Of a stretch of DNA of 64,000 nt, positions 26,690 to 35,567 are shown piece by piece. The notes under the pieces were generated by a model. It did no database searches. It was given only the letters and a program-made list of their open reading frames with translations, and was not told the origin of the DNA. The position numbers and the translations under genes are program-made. Numbering within the stretch: position 1 is the stretch's first letter; each line of letters opens with the position of its first letter. Source of the stretch: Oscillatoria nigro-viridis PCC 7112 (GTDB taxonomy: Bacteria > Cyanobacteriota > Cyanobacteriia > Cyanobacteriales > Microcoleaceae); the NCBI RefSeq assembly GCF_000317475.1, contig NC_019730.1:1-64000 (forward strand). The letters are read 5' to 3'.

Positions 26690-26957
26690 AGTACATTGTA
26701 CGCTCGCACCGTCCCAAGACTGCGATCGAAGTTAACTCGGCGGTTAGATCCATACCTCAGATATCGATATATGATGTTCCGTGTTTCAGTCTAGCGATCG
26801 AACTTAAATTCTTTTCAACTGTCTTCTCTTGTACTAAACTTGACGAGATTCTGCTCGACCGACTAAATATTAACTTGCTGTTTCAACGTGGGGCCCAACG
26901 GTGGTTTACCGCGATGCTCTCATATATCGATATCTGATGCCGACTCTCGATATATGA
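26690..26957. promoter_or_regulatory. partition repeats upstream of parA (unit 6, inverted palindrome and half-site)
   Basis: Unit 6 has TCCCAAGACTGCGATCGAAG and the exact palindrome TCAGATATCGATATATGA at 26757-26774. Its reverse complement TCATATATCGATATCTGA lies at 26920-26937, and a half-site TCTCGATATATGA at 26945-26957, only 29 bp before the parA ATG. Sites this close to the start suggest autoregulation of parAB by the site-binding protein as well as centromere function. The rest of the 305-bp gap shows no gene. Confidence 0.7.
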
Positions 26958-26986
26958 TACTTAAATCATCTACTTAATTCAAAACC

Positions 26987-27817
26987 ATGCAAATTCGACT
27001 AGCAGTCATCAGCAATGCTGGCGGCACTGGCAAAACCACACTTTCAGTTCACCTCGCCTACGAACTGGGGTTAAGGGGTTTGAAAGTAGCCATTATGGAT
27101 CTCGACCCTCAAGGCTCCCTGACCCTTTTTTGCGGCCTAAATCCGCCTGAGCCAGAACACACACTGTCCGCCATAATGCGAGAAAGCTTCAATGGTTCTT
27201 GGCCTCTTACTCCTAGCTGGAGTTCCCACACCAATAATGTAACCGTTTGTCAAGGCGGAATGACGCTGACGCAAACAGCAGACGAGTTAGTTCTGCACAA
27301 GCGTGGCGCTTATCTTCTAGGCGATTGCCTGAGCGACTATCCAATGGATCACGACCTAATTATCTTCGACTGCCCCGCTACCCTCGGCCCCTTGCCCTTG
27401 ATGGCACTAACTGCTTGCACTCATATAATAGTGCCCGTACAGCTCGAACCAAAATCAATTCAAGGAGCAGCTCACCTGCTGGAGTGGTACTACCACCATT
27501 GCAAACAATTACGCCTCAAGCCGCAACCAGAAATCTTAGGGTTTGTACCCAACCAATACGATACGAAACGAGCCGTCCACCGACAACTTTTAGAGTCCTT
27601 GCCAGCCCAGCTAGAGCAGATGAATATCCGCGTTTTTCCACCTATTCGGGACAGTGCAGAATTTGTCAATGCCAGCGGTCAAGGGTTGCCATTACACCTT
27701 TATCGCCCGCTTCACCCAGCTTTAGGCGACTTCAAAGAAATTGTTAAACAGTTAGCTACTTTAATGGGAAATGGAGTTGCTCCGGCTATTGCCAAAAAAG
27801 GAAAAAAAAAGAAATAG
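26987..27817 (+). CDS. parA: ParA-family partition ATPase with altered Walker A signature
   Basis: A 276-residue ParA/MinD-type ATPase. The P-loop reads NAGGTGKTT: the catalytic Lys16 is present, but the signature lysine that normally opens KGGxGKT is Ala11. VAIMDLDPQGSLT (A' motif) and LIIFDCPATLGPLPLMA (Walker B) follow. The basic C-terminus (IAKKGKKKK) may bind DNA non-specifically. It is followed 108 bp later by parB and preceded by palindromic sites. ParA moves plasmid copies by cycling on the nucleoid; loss of the signature lysine could alter dimer-dependent hydrolysis. Confidence 0.9.
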   Translation: MQIRLAVISNAGGTGKTTLSVHLAYELGLRGLKVAIMDLDPQGSLTLFCGLNPPEPEHTLSAIMRESFNGSWPLTPSWSSHTNNVTVCQGGMTLTQTADELVLHKRGAYLLGDCLSDYPMDHDLIIFDCPATLGPLPLMALTACTHIIVPVQLEPKSIQGAAHLLEWYYHHCKQLRLKPQPEILGFVPNQYDTKRAVHRQLLESLPAQLEQMNIRVFPPIRDSAEFVNASGQGLPLHLYRPLHPALGDFKEIVKQLATLMGNGVAPAIAKKGKKKK

Positions 27818-27925
27818 TGTTTGATTCACAGTCACAACTTGCGCCGGCGAAAACGAATCCTTCGTTTTTGGCTTATAGCCATGAACTGACTTCTTCCAAT
27901 CCCCAATTTAAAATCTAAAATCGCT

Positions 27926-29071
27926 ATGGCCACCCGTAAAGCTCCCGACTTGGGAAATTATTTTTCATCCGCCAAGCAGTCAATGCACCTCTCTGAAGCT
28001 GAATCCGAGATTCAGGAACTCAAAGCAGAAATTGAAGAACTGCGAAAATCAGGATCGACCGAATTGGAAAATCCGCTGGCCGCCCTGCGAGAACAATTAG
28101 AGTCCGCAAGCGGTATCCTCTCCATTTCGCTAGATCGAATTGTGCCCAATCCAGAGCAACCCAGACAGACATTTTTGCCGGAAAGTATCGAGTCAATGTC
28201 CCGTTCCCTCGCTAGTGACGGACAACTGCAACCCATTATCTTGATTCAACGGGGGGATTTGGTGATATTCGATGGAGAGCGGCGCTGGCGCAGCGCTAAA
28301 AAGCTGGGCTGGCAAACTTTACAAGCTGTGATTATTCCAGAACCCGCCTCTTTGCACCGCAAAGCACTGCTGACTTCCCTGCACCGGGAAGACCTCAACC
28401 CTCTCGACAAAGCGGAAGCTATCGTGCGGGAGTTGTCTGAAAATACTGGTTTGGAAGCTGCAACTATCCCCCGCATTCTCTCGACAGTGGTGCGACGCTT
28501 GAACGCGCAAAAACGGATGAACTTGGTTTCCGAGTTGGTGACGGTGGCACCTGACGAGCAGCAACAGGGTTTGGCCGCTGTGGGTTTGGATGAACAAGAG
28601 TTGGCCGTTTTGCGGACACTGTTGGATTTGCAGCTCAATCCCGCTTCTATCGATGCCAACATTTTCCCGATGCTGTCTTTGGCTGATGACCTTAAGACTG
28701 CTATCAGGCAATTAGGACTTAAAGGGGTTCATGCAATGGCTCTTTCTAAACTCTCTGCTAAAAATTTAGTCTTGCCAGAGGAAGAAGCGCAGCCGATTAG
28801 AGTTCAAGCAACCGATCGAGTTATTGCCGAGAAATTGTCGGTGACTCAAACTCGTAAATTGGTGCAAGAAATTATCAATTCTAATCTGGATGATTTCCCA
28901 GGGGCAGCCCGCCAATTCAAGCAGGTTAAGTTGGCAGCCGGGAATTTGAAAAAGCTCTCACCTCAAGTGTTGGAGCAAGCTGAGGTTGACCAACTTGTGG
29001 AGTTGCAGGAGGTTTTGCGCCAAAAGCTGGCGGAAATTGAGGCGGTTTTAAAGCAAAATACTGAGAAATAA
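27926..29071 (+). CDS. parB: ParB-like partition protein
   Basis: A 381-residue ParB/Spo0J-type protein. An N-terminal coiled coil (SEIQELKAEIEELRK) precedes the nuclease-like ParB domain: LDRIVPNPEQPRQTF, SLASDGQLQPIIL, then GERRWRSAKKLGWQTLQAVI (the GERRxRA box) and SLHREDLNPLDKAEAI. A helix-turn-helix region (LEAATIPRILSTVVRRL) follows, and a C-terminal helical dimerisation tail. It would load on the ATATCGATAT palindromes upstream of parA; this pairing is inferred from linkage. The gene is intact; ATG 27926 has no strong Shine-Dalgarno. Confidence 0.9.
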   Translation: MATRKAPDLGNYFSSAKQSMHLSEAESEIQELKAEIEELRKSGSTELENPLAALREQLESASGILSISLDRIVPNPEQPRQTFLPESIESMSRSLASDGQLQPIILIQRGDLVIFDGERRWRSAKKLGWQTLQAVIIPEPASLHRKALLTSLHREDLNPLDKAEAIVRELSENTGLEAATIPRILSTVVRRLNAQKRMNLVSELVTVAPDEQQQGLAAVGLDEQELAVLRTLLDLQLNPASIDANIFPMLSLADDLKTAIRQLGLKGVHAMALSKLSAKNLVLPEEEAQPIRVQATDRVIAEKLSVTQTRKLVQEIINSNLDDFPGAARQFKQVKLAAGNLKKLSPQVLEQAEVDQLVELQEVLRQKLAEIEAVLKQNTEK

Positions 29072-29330
29072 CGGCAAAGTTTCGATCGGTCTGCTTGCTA
29101 AAATCGATCGAGTGGAAACACTCGCCGTTTTCATCGCTCCGTATGCCTCTAATCTTGGCAAACCAGGGTACGAAAAAACCGCTGAGATACGAGCGGGAAG
29201 GGGGTTGGTTGATGATTTCTGCGGCGTGGGCTTCGTCGTCGGGGATGGGGCCGATCAGGTCGAGTTGTAAGGCGTCGATTAGGTCTTGGCGGACTTGGGC
29301 GGGGGTTGTTGGGGTTGCATTGATATTCAT
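29072..29330 (-). pseudogene. DrmA-like (DISARM helicase) N-terminal relic
   Basis: The minus-strand frame from ATG 29330 begins VRQDLIDALQLDLIGP then PPSRSYLSGFFVPW. This is the characteristic N-terminus of DISARM DrmA-type helicases (a VR..L...L.LDL.GP block followed by PS..YL.GF.VP). Similarity fades by about 29165 and the frame runs into the end of parB. No helicase motifs exist downstream. An IS4-type element is inserted just upstream of its start. It is best read as the remnant of a lost defence locus. Confidence 0.5.
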
Positions 29331-29344
29331 TATATGCCTTTACC

Positions 29345-30617
29345 CTGGGGGGGTGACAAAGATAGCTAGGAACTAGACCGGATGAGAGTTGCGGCCCTCA
29401 TCCCCCGTTGATAAAAACAGCGTTTCTGAGGGGTTAATGCCATTAACTCTTGAACTTCTGCAACGTATTTGTCCAGATATATAACCCATTGTTGGCTATC
29501 TAGACCACTGCCCCATGTACTCCGGCGAGGATACTTTCTTTTTGACTCTTTAGGGCGAACAATATACTCTTTAGCTGGTTTCTTTTTGAGAGTTGTACCT
29601 TGTATGACAGCACTACTATAGGCGATCGCTATCAACAGAATCAGCGCTATAAGGCGTTTGCCTTTTAAACCAGTTCCCTCTAAATCATAGCCTCCAATGA
29701 GTGAAATCTCGGAACATTTCTTCAATGCCCATCCGCTTTTTATATTCTGCGATCGCGTCGGACAGATTGCCCAGATTTGTCAGGATAAACCAACCTTCCT
29801 TAACTGACACCCCCCGATATTTCCTTTTCCATTTACCAGCCACATCAAACCCTGCTATTGGTTGAGTTTTTCGGACTTTGACACTTGGAAAATAGAGAGA
29901 AATTCCGGGAACTAATCCTACTTCTTTTAAGGATTGCCATTTTTGAGGCTCTGTTTCGATACAATGAGAGCATTTAAGCCTCAAACAAAAATGCAAGTTC
30001 TCTGTCCTGAGCCAGTTAGCCAGATCGACTGAGCAAAATTCAGGCATCTCCTAGAACCACTACTTGATAATTTTTTAAGAGTGGCAAAACTTGGGCAATC
30101 GCGTCCATTTGCTCTGTCACGTTACTACTTCCTAATTTGGGCAACAAAGTCCAAAATAAGGGAATGGCTCTTTGCTCCCACACCAGGCTTACCATCAGTA
30201 TGTTGATAACACCCCATTGAGTGCGATCGATCGCAATTGTTAACCTTTGCCCTGCTTGACAATAGGTAGTTAACCAATAAGTAATCAGAGGATACCAAAG
30301 AAGGTTGAGTGTTAATTGGGGTAGCTCCAAAAATCTTTGTAATTTCCTACGCCGACTTTCGATCGTAATCGGGTGTGGAAACATTCGGGCTAACCGTTCC
30401 AACTTAACTTGCCTTTCTGATTGCAGGACATGGAGCAAGAGACCTAATATTAAAAACTGAGTCCGAGTTAACTGTTGCTGGAGATGCGTCTGATAAAATT
30501 GAGGGAGCATATTTTTTGATAGGTCATGGGTAACTTTCGTCTGACCTATCTTTTTTTATCACAAGTTGGTCAACGCCTCACCTGCTCTGAGTTCTGACGG
30601 GGTTGTCACCCCGTCAG
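29345..30617 (-). mobile_element. IS4-family insertion sequence with 9-bp target duplication
   Basis: A 1273-bp element. Ends are CTGGGGGGGTGACAA (29345-29359) and TTGTCACCCCGTCAG (30603-30617), inverted with two mismatches. A 9-bp direct duplication GCCTTTACC flanks it at 29336-29344 and 30618-30626. It carries one transposase gene on the minus strand that is frameshifted, so this copy is probably immobile on its own. Confidence 0.85.
29366..30510 (-). pseudogene. IS4-family transposase, frameshifted
   Basis: Three minus-strand frames read in order make one transposase. 30510-30040 has LTIAIDRTQWGVINILMVSL (first DDE Asp) and ends VVVLGDA, where the second Asp lies. It resumes in another frame as EFCSVDLANWL (about 30035) through GWFILTNL, then IAEYKKRMGIEEMFRDF (Glu of the YREK-like region, about 29720), and shifts again into GGYDLEGTGLKGKRL to the C-terminus. 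The first break is explained by one extra base at GATGCCTGAATTT. Both breaks could be decay or sequence error. Confidence 0.85.
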
Positions 30618-30687
30618 GCCTTTACCTTTAATTAGATTGTTTAATAATTAGTCCAAACTTTAATGCCTAAATGATTCCTTACTTGTA

Positions 30688-31377
30688 TCAAAGGAATCTT
30701 TTTTTTTGAGTCATAGCTTGCACAGATGTATGAAGGTTTCCTAATTGAATCTTTGTTTTTTTGCCAATAAAACGCTGACCTGTAGTAATCACTGTATAAG
30801 GTTTGACTGTCAGCACTTGAGTGCTGGTGTTATACGAATTCGGCTTCATCAATTCTTCATAAGTAGTGACAAGATTAACTGTTCGCAGGTATCCAGGGTC
30901 TTCCAACGACAGTTTTTCTCCTTCTTTTTTGATATTTTTATAAGCTTTTTCTAAGTTAGAAAATAAAATTAGAGCTATCCCCATAGATTGTGGATTCACT
31001 CTACCAGGAATCGCTACCCATTCGAGACTTCCCAGAATTTCCCCTTGATCCTCTTTTAGGTGAGTAAATATCCAAGGCATATCTACCAAATTAATTGTTT
31101 CGCTTTGGGTAATCACTCCAATTTCATTAATTACGATAGGATTATAGCTTTTATTTATAACTTTAAGCAAAAAATAATTTATTAAAGGCTGTTGTATTGC
31201 TGGCAAGCTATCACGCTCACGTTCAACTGTAACTATTATTTTGATTCTATCTTTATTCAAGTCATAAATAAATCTAATTACAGTAATTAATATAAGTAAA
31301 GTAGTAGTAAACGCAGTATATTCTTGAAATTGAATCGGTGTTAAAGATGATAGCCACGATTTTAAAATATCAAACAT
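30688..31377 (-). CDS. membrane-anchored hypothetical protein
   Basis: A 229-residue minus-strand protein. One N-terminal membrane segment (YTAFTTTLLILITVIRFIY, about residues 19-37) is followed by a Lys/Arg-containing transition (DLNKDRIKIIVTVERERD) and a soluble, probably beta-rich domain (LINYFLLKVINKSYNPIVINEIGV). It resembles small cyanobacterial proteins of unknown function that sit as single-pass membrane proteins; I do not recognise a named family. The gene stands alone between the IS4 element and the xisHI pair. Confidence 0.6.
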   Translation of the reverse strand: MFDILKSWLSSLTPIQFQEYTAFTTTLLILITVIRFIYDLNKDRIKIIVTVERERDSLPAIQQPLINYFLLKVINKSYNPIVINEIGVITQSETINLVDMPWIFTHLKEDQGEILGSLEWVAIPGRVNPQSMGIALILFSNLEKAYKNIKKEGEKLSLEDPGYLRTVNLVTTYEELMKPNSYNTSTQVLTVKPYTVITTGQRFIGKKTKIQLGNLHTSVQAMTQKKRFL

Positions 31378-31448
31378 TATGTAATTCCTCTGCGCTCAAT
31401 GCTTCGGCAAGAGCTAGATTGGTAAAGTCATATAGCTAGGGCTAGCTA

Positions 31449-31511
31449 GTAGGGTGCGTCAGTTGTAAATCCTTGGCTAACAGCGATAATTTTCTCCCTG
31501 ATGCACACTAC
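31449..31511. repeat. 63-bp inverted-repeat (MITE-like) element
   Basis: GTAGGGTGCGTCAG (31449-31462) and CTGATGCACACTAC (31498-31511) are inverted with two mismatches and enclose 35 bp. This GGGTGCGTCAG-type short element is a familiar dispersed palindrome in cyanobacterial genomes. It lies just downstream of xisI. Confidence 0.6.
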
Positions 31512-31542
31512 TTGTATTGTGCTTAGCACGACCGGCATTGTT

Positions 31543-31878
31543 TTATGCGGCAACAAGGACTTGATCGGGTGACAGAAAAGCTAAGATGATATCGTTTTGA
31601 GGAATGCCTTCCTCAATTAAATCTTGGGTAATGCCGCATTCCATACCGTCATATTCAATGTAGATTTTACCAGCTTCCAACGTGATATAAATGAGGTTTC
31701 CTCTGATTCGCCGCCCCCGATCCCAACCAACTTGCATCAAGGCGTAGCGATCGTGAGTTTCGTCAAACACGGGATCAAGTCGGATCTCTCCGTGAGAAGG
31801 CTTTAATTGGGCATATTTCCCGATTACCTGTTTGACAATTTCTCGGTATGTGGTTGCATTATCCGTTAAGTTATCCAT
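31543..31878 (-). CDS. xisI: XisI-family protein
   Basis: A 111-residue protein of the XisI family: YREIVKQVIGKYAQLKPSHG, DRYALMQVGWDRGRRIRGN and the closing GITQDLIEEGIPQNDIILAFL are typical. XisH and XisI were named for control of fdxN element excision in Anabaena, but pairs like this are abundant in cyanobacteria without nif elements, so the real role is unsettled; a toxin-antitoxin or nuclease pair has been suspected. Its start overlaps the end of xisH by 13 bases, so the two are translationally coupled. Confidence 0.9.
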   Translation of the reverse strand: MDNLTDNATTYREIVKQVIGKYAQLKPSHGEIRLDPVFDETHDRYALMQVGWDRGRRIRGNLIYITLEAGKIYIEYDGMECGITQDLIEEGIPQNDIILAFLSPDQVLVAA

Positions 31879-32312
31879 TGTTGAACCTCTATTTTTTCTA
31901 AATCGATTACTACCAAATTTAAGGGTATTTCTGTAATGGCGAGTTCGCCAATAGGTTCGCTGAAAATGCCGTTATAGGCCAGAGTGGGAACGGCTAAATA
32001 AATTATCCGTTCTGGGTCAACTTGGCCTAGCAATAACCGATAGAGTATATATTGACCAAGAGCTTGTTCCAGATCGGCAATAGGTGACACTCCTCGAAAT
32101 TCTTTAATTTCAATGGCGATGCGGGTATTTTCTCGCTTTGCGCCAATAAAACGCCCTTCTATTTTGTTGTTGACTTCGGACGCTGCCGCTGCCAAGTCTA
32201 CAAAGAGAAATCGCTCTCCGTAAGAAATTACATAGGGGTCGTTAGTGATTTCCCAACCATCTTTTATCAGCGCTTCTTTAACGATATTATGGATTGTATC
32301 TCTTGCCGGCAT
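31866..32312 (-). CDS. xisH: XisH-family protein
   Basis: A 148-residue protein of the XisH family. Start at 32312 (MPARDTIHNIVKEALIKDGW). It has the PD-(D/E)XK-like layout: FVDLAAAAS, then RIAIEIKEFRG (ExK) and a helix with DLEQALGQYILYRLLL, supporting a restriction-endonuclease-like fold. The partner is the downstream xisI. No excisable element or recombinase for it is visible here. Confidence 0.9.
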   Translation of the reverse strand: MPARDTIHNIVKEALIKDGWEITNDPYVISYGERFLFVDLAAAASEVNNKIEGRFIGAKRENTRIAIEIKEFRGVSPIADLEQALGQYILYRLLLGQVDPERIIYLAVPTLAYNGIFSEPIGELAITEIPLNLVVIDLEKIEVQQWIT

Positions 32313-32503
32313 TCTTTCCTCAAATTGTCTCGGTTCGCTTTTGCTGAGTAGATGTAATTATTCGTAAATTTTGTTTGGCGAATATGCCATTTTTTATTAA
32401 CGACTTGACAAAGCAGGAGATAATGTGTTACGGCAAGCGCCCCAAGCTGAACAAAACTCCTATTTGTGTGATAATTGCAATTTTATCATAGATGAGATTT
32501 GCA

Positions 32504-33586
32504 TAAGTAGTTAGACAGAATTAATTACACAAATACATAGTAGAATGATATTCCAGGCAAAATTATGAGTTAATTAGAATTTCATATGTTTATCAGGGAA
32601 ATAAATCCTCTTTCGTCTAAATTGCTCGACTCGAATTTATCGCCAAAGCCGACATCATCAGGTACGTCAGAGAGCACATTGCCTCATATTAGCTTCGCAA
32701 GGAGTAAAAAAAGGAGAGTTAATGAATATTTTTAAAATAAGTTATAAGACCCTCTATAACTGGTTCAATCGGTGGGAATTAGAGGGAATGATAGGACTTT
32801 ATAATAAACCAGGAAGAGGTGAATCGCCACTATTTAACTCTTCGCAGAAAGCCCAAATTAAAGAAGGGGCTAAACAAGAGCCAAGGCAATTAAAAAATGT
32901 TAGCCAAAAAGTTCAAGAGACCTGGGGCATAACTCCCAGTACAAAAACAATTCAAAGAATACTAAAAACTCTAAACATGAGTTGGCAACTCCTTCGTAAA
33001 GGAGTTGCCGGAACGCCTCCATCCCAGGAATATCAAGAGAAAAAGGCGCAATTAGAAGAATTAAAGCAATTGGATGATCAGGGAAAAATTGATTTATATT
33101 ACTTGGATGAAACGGGATGTTGTTTGATTCCTTGTGTCCCCTATGGCTGGCAGGATATCGGAGAATATTTAACAATTCCTAGTCGTAGTCAGCGAATGAA
33201 TGTACTAGGAATCATGAATCGAAATAACCATCTTGAAACTTATATTTCATCTCAAAGTATTAATTGCGATGTGGTTATTGCCTGTATTGATGCTTTTTTC
33301 CCCACAGTAGATAAGCCAACGGTGATTGTCACAGATCAAGCTTCTATTCATACCAGTGATGCTATTGTTGACAAAATAGAAGAGTGGAAACAACGTAATA
33401 TTACTCTTTTTGAGTTGCCTTCTTACTCACCTGAATTAAATTTAATTGAAATTTTATGGCTGTTTATTAAGTATGAATGGATTGAAATATCTGCTTACAA
33501 GAGTTGGGGAACTTTTGTTACATCTGTGGAAAAAATCCTGAAAGAATTTGGAGAAAACTATGTAATTAATTTTCTCTAGCTACTTA
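32504..33586 (+). mobile_element. IS630-family insertion sequence
   Basis: Terminal inverted repeats of about 25 bp (left from 32504 starting TAAGTAGTTAGACAG, right end 33562-33586 complementary, 22 of 25 matching). TA dinucleotides at both outer edges are consistent with the family's TA target. The transposase stop codon lies inside the right repeat. The 190 bp between xisH and this element show nothing recognisable. Confidence 0.85.
32586..33579 (+). pseudogene. IS630-family transposase with N-terminal frameshift
   Basis: The frame from 32641 onward reads QSRHHQVRQRAHCLILASQG, then GELMNIFKISYKTLYNWFNR (helix-turn-helix) and the DDE parts YYLDETG, VIVTDQASIHTS and LPSYSPELNLIEILW. The family's N-terminus, MFIREINPLSSKLLD, is present from ATG 32586 but in another frame. 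One extra base near 32627-32632 explains the break. Translation from the internal ATG at 32722 would give a 285-residue protein lacking the first HTH helices, so activity is doubtful. Confidence 0.85.
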
Positions 33587-33702
33587 GTGGATATTTTTAA
33601 TCGAATTCCTAACACTCGTATCTCACCGATTGCAGCCGAGTTTGCCCAAAAAATTCTTGAATTCAATCAACACAGACTGCTTAACTTGAGGAAAACGCTA
33701 CC

Positions 33703-34452
33703 GTGAAAACACACTCAACGCTTTTTTTGGCTTGGCAAGATCCAAACAGCCGTTCCTGGTTTCCCATTGGCAGGCTAACATTTGACGGAACCAACTACCA
33801 ATTTACCTACACGCAAGGCGTTTTAGAAGCTCAACAGAAGTGCGGTTTTGAACCCTTGCCCTCGTTTCCGCGCTTAGGTAAAGTATATACATCAACCTAC
33901 TTATTTTCCGTATTTGCTAATCGGTTGATGCCGACAAATCGCCCCGATTACTCAAGTTTTATTCACTGGCTAAATCTGACTCAAAATGAAAGCGATCCAA
34001 TTGCCATGTTAGCTCGCAGCGGTGGGCGGCGAGAAACAGATACTCTAACTGTTTTTCTCATTCCTGAACCAGATTCAGAAGGGCGGTATCGCCTCCACTT
34101 TTTCTCGCATGGGTTGCGCTACTTGCCACAATGTGCGATTGAGCGAATTAACTGTTTAGAACCTGGAGAAAAGTTGTGGTTGGCTCACGAATTTCAAAAT
34201 CATTATGATTCTAAAGCATTGACTTTAAATACAGAAGACCACTACATTGTCGGGTATTGTCCGCGATATTTGAAGAGTGAGATTTTTGAACTTCTCTTGA
34301 GGAATCCTAGTTTTGTAGAAGTGCGTGTAGAGCGAGTAAATCAACCGCCAACACCGTTTCAGTTTCGCCTGCTGTGTAATATAACTACTCAATGCTATAA
34401 TGACTTCCGCCCATTTTCAAGTCATGAATATCAGCCGCTCAGCAGCTCTTAG
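33703..34452 (+). CDS. HIRAN-domain protein with HipA-like N-terminus
   Basis: 249 residues from GTG 33703, with GAGG just upstream. The N-terminal half (FPIGRLTFDGTNYQFTYTQG, PLPSFPRLGKVYTSTYLFSV, FANRLMPTNRPDYSSF) resembles the N-terminal part of HipA-like cyanobacterial proteins. The C-terminal half is a HIRAN domain (LRYLPQCAIERINCLEPGEK, LWLAHEFQNHYDSKALTL, YIVGYCPRYL). HIRAN domains bind DNA ends or damaged DNA and occur in accessory loci. The gene begins 116 bp after the IS630 element and has no partner gene beside it. Confidence 0.75.
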   Translation: MKTHSTLFLAWQDPNSRSWFPIGRLTFDGTNYQFTYTQGVLEAQQKCGFEPLPSFPRLGKVYTSTYLFSVFANRLMPTNRPDYSSFIHWLNLTQNESDPIAMLARSGGRRETDTLTVFLIPEPDSEGRYRLHFFSHGLRYLPQCAIERINCLEPGEKLWLAHEFQNHYDSKALTLNTEDHYIVGYCPRYLKSEIFELLLRNPSFVEVRVERVNQPPTPFQFRLLCNITTQCYNDFRPFSSHEYQPLSSS

Positions 34453-34728
34453 GTACTGGAAAACCCTTGCAACTTCGAGTTAGACTCCTCTTGGCAAAGT
34501 TGAGCCAAACATTCATCACTGCAAGTCGCTCAGGAGCCTTTTCGCAATCCGGCTTGCTTGATCGGCGCTTTCTTCCCCAATCCGGTCTCACCGGAGTGCT
34601 ACTGAAGTGGGGACTTATAGCAATTTAGTATCAATTGCTACATTCTGCACCAAATATCCGAGAGAGCCCAACTGCTAAAAGCCGATCAACTGCTTGCGAG
34701 CGATCGCCCTCAATATCTCAAAGCGGTT
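34453..34728. other. gene-free stretch
   Basis: No coding region I can support. A short palindromic CAATT..TATCAATTG motif at about 34620-34640 is the only visible structure. Confidence 0.4.
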
Positions 34729-35270
34729 CTATACTGGGCTTTTTTCTTGTTGGTGCAAAGATTCGGCTTCTTCACGAAGTTGGGCAAGCGCTTCTTCGGA
34801 TAAGTTTTCAAGCATTGAATTTAGCTGCTTTTTATTACCATTTTCGGGGCTGCTGGTGGCGAGAGATTGTGTCGGCATCAAGCGAGGATTCGCGCTGTAA
34901 AAAATTTTCAAAGAGCTGAAAAAATGTATCAAGCGCTTGGGATTCATCTTCTGAATACAAAAGGATAATTCGCGCCCAAGACTGGGTAGATGGCTGGTTA
35001 AATTGTTTTTCAATCCACTCTTTAAATTCTGCAAATTATTGTTCCTGTTCAGTAACAGGAATTCCGAGTTGGCGACAGGCTAAAGTGTAACCATCTAAAA
35101 AAGCTTGCAGACTAAAGATAGAACGCTTGCCGAGATAAAGGGCGGTTCTAGTTTTGATTTTATCTAAAAGCTGATCAAAATTGTTTTCTGCTGTAATTGG
35201 GGGTGTAGCTTGAGGATTTTTCCAGGCATATTCTTTGAGGGATGGCAGGGTGGATTAATTGTCGAAAAAA
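34729..35270 (-). pseudogene. decayed gene of unknown family
   Basis: Minus strand. From about 35250 the frame reads LPSLKEYAWKNPQ, LLDKIKTRTALYLGKRSIFS, LQAFLDGYTLACRQLGIPV. It then meets a TAA at 35036-35038 and continues in frame as FAEFKEWIEKQFNQPSTQSW and ARIILLYSEDESQALDTFF. The order (KI..R..LYLG..S...L..FL.GY, then W....FN....SW..II) matches a small widespread bacterial family whose members sit near toxin or accessory genes; I cannot name it with certainty. A separate short frame, 34729-34878 (MPTQSLATSS to QQEKSPV), overlaps the end. Confidence 0.5.
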
Positions 35271-35567
35271 TAAACTAAGCTGATTGGGCTATTTGTTGAT
35301 GCTACGTGAAGGATTTAACTGGTTGATATCGGTTAGAAAAACCGAAAAGCAACTCACTGATATTTTCAAGTTGGTTAGCCATCAATCTTAAAGCTTGAGG
35401 AAGAGTATTCGTACCACTCATCCGAGCTCTCTTATACTAAAAGTGGAATAATAGTGAGGAAGGCGTTAAGAGATATGGAATATTGAGCGAATTTACAGCA
35501 CTCTTTGACTTGATGGCTTCTGAGTGATGGCAACAAAAGCGAGCGCCGCAAGAGTGAGAAATGAGCT
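35271..35567. other. gene-free stretch with a short minus-strand frame
   Basis: A roughly 40-codon minus-strand frame (MSGTNTLPQALRLMANQLEN, about 35298-35420) is present but not recognisable; it may be the start of the decayed gene next to it. Nothing else is evident. Confidence 0.35.
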
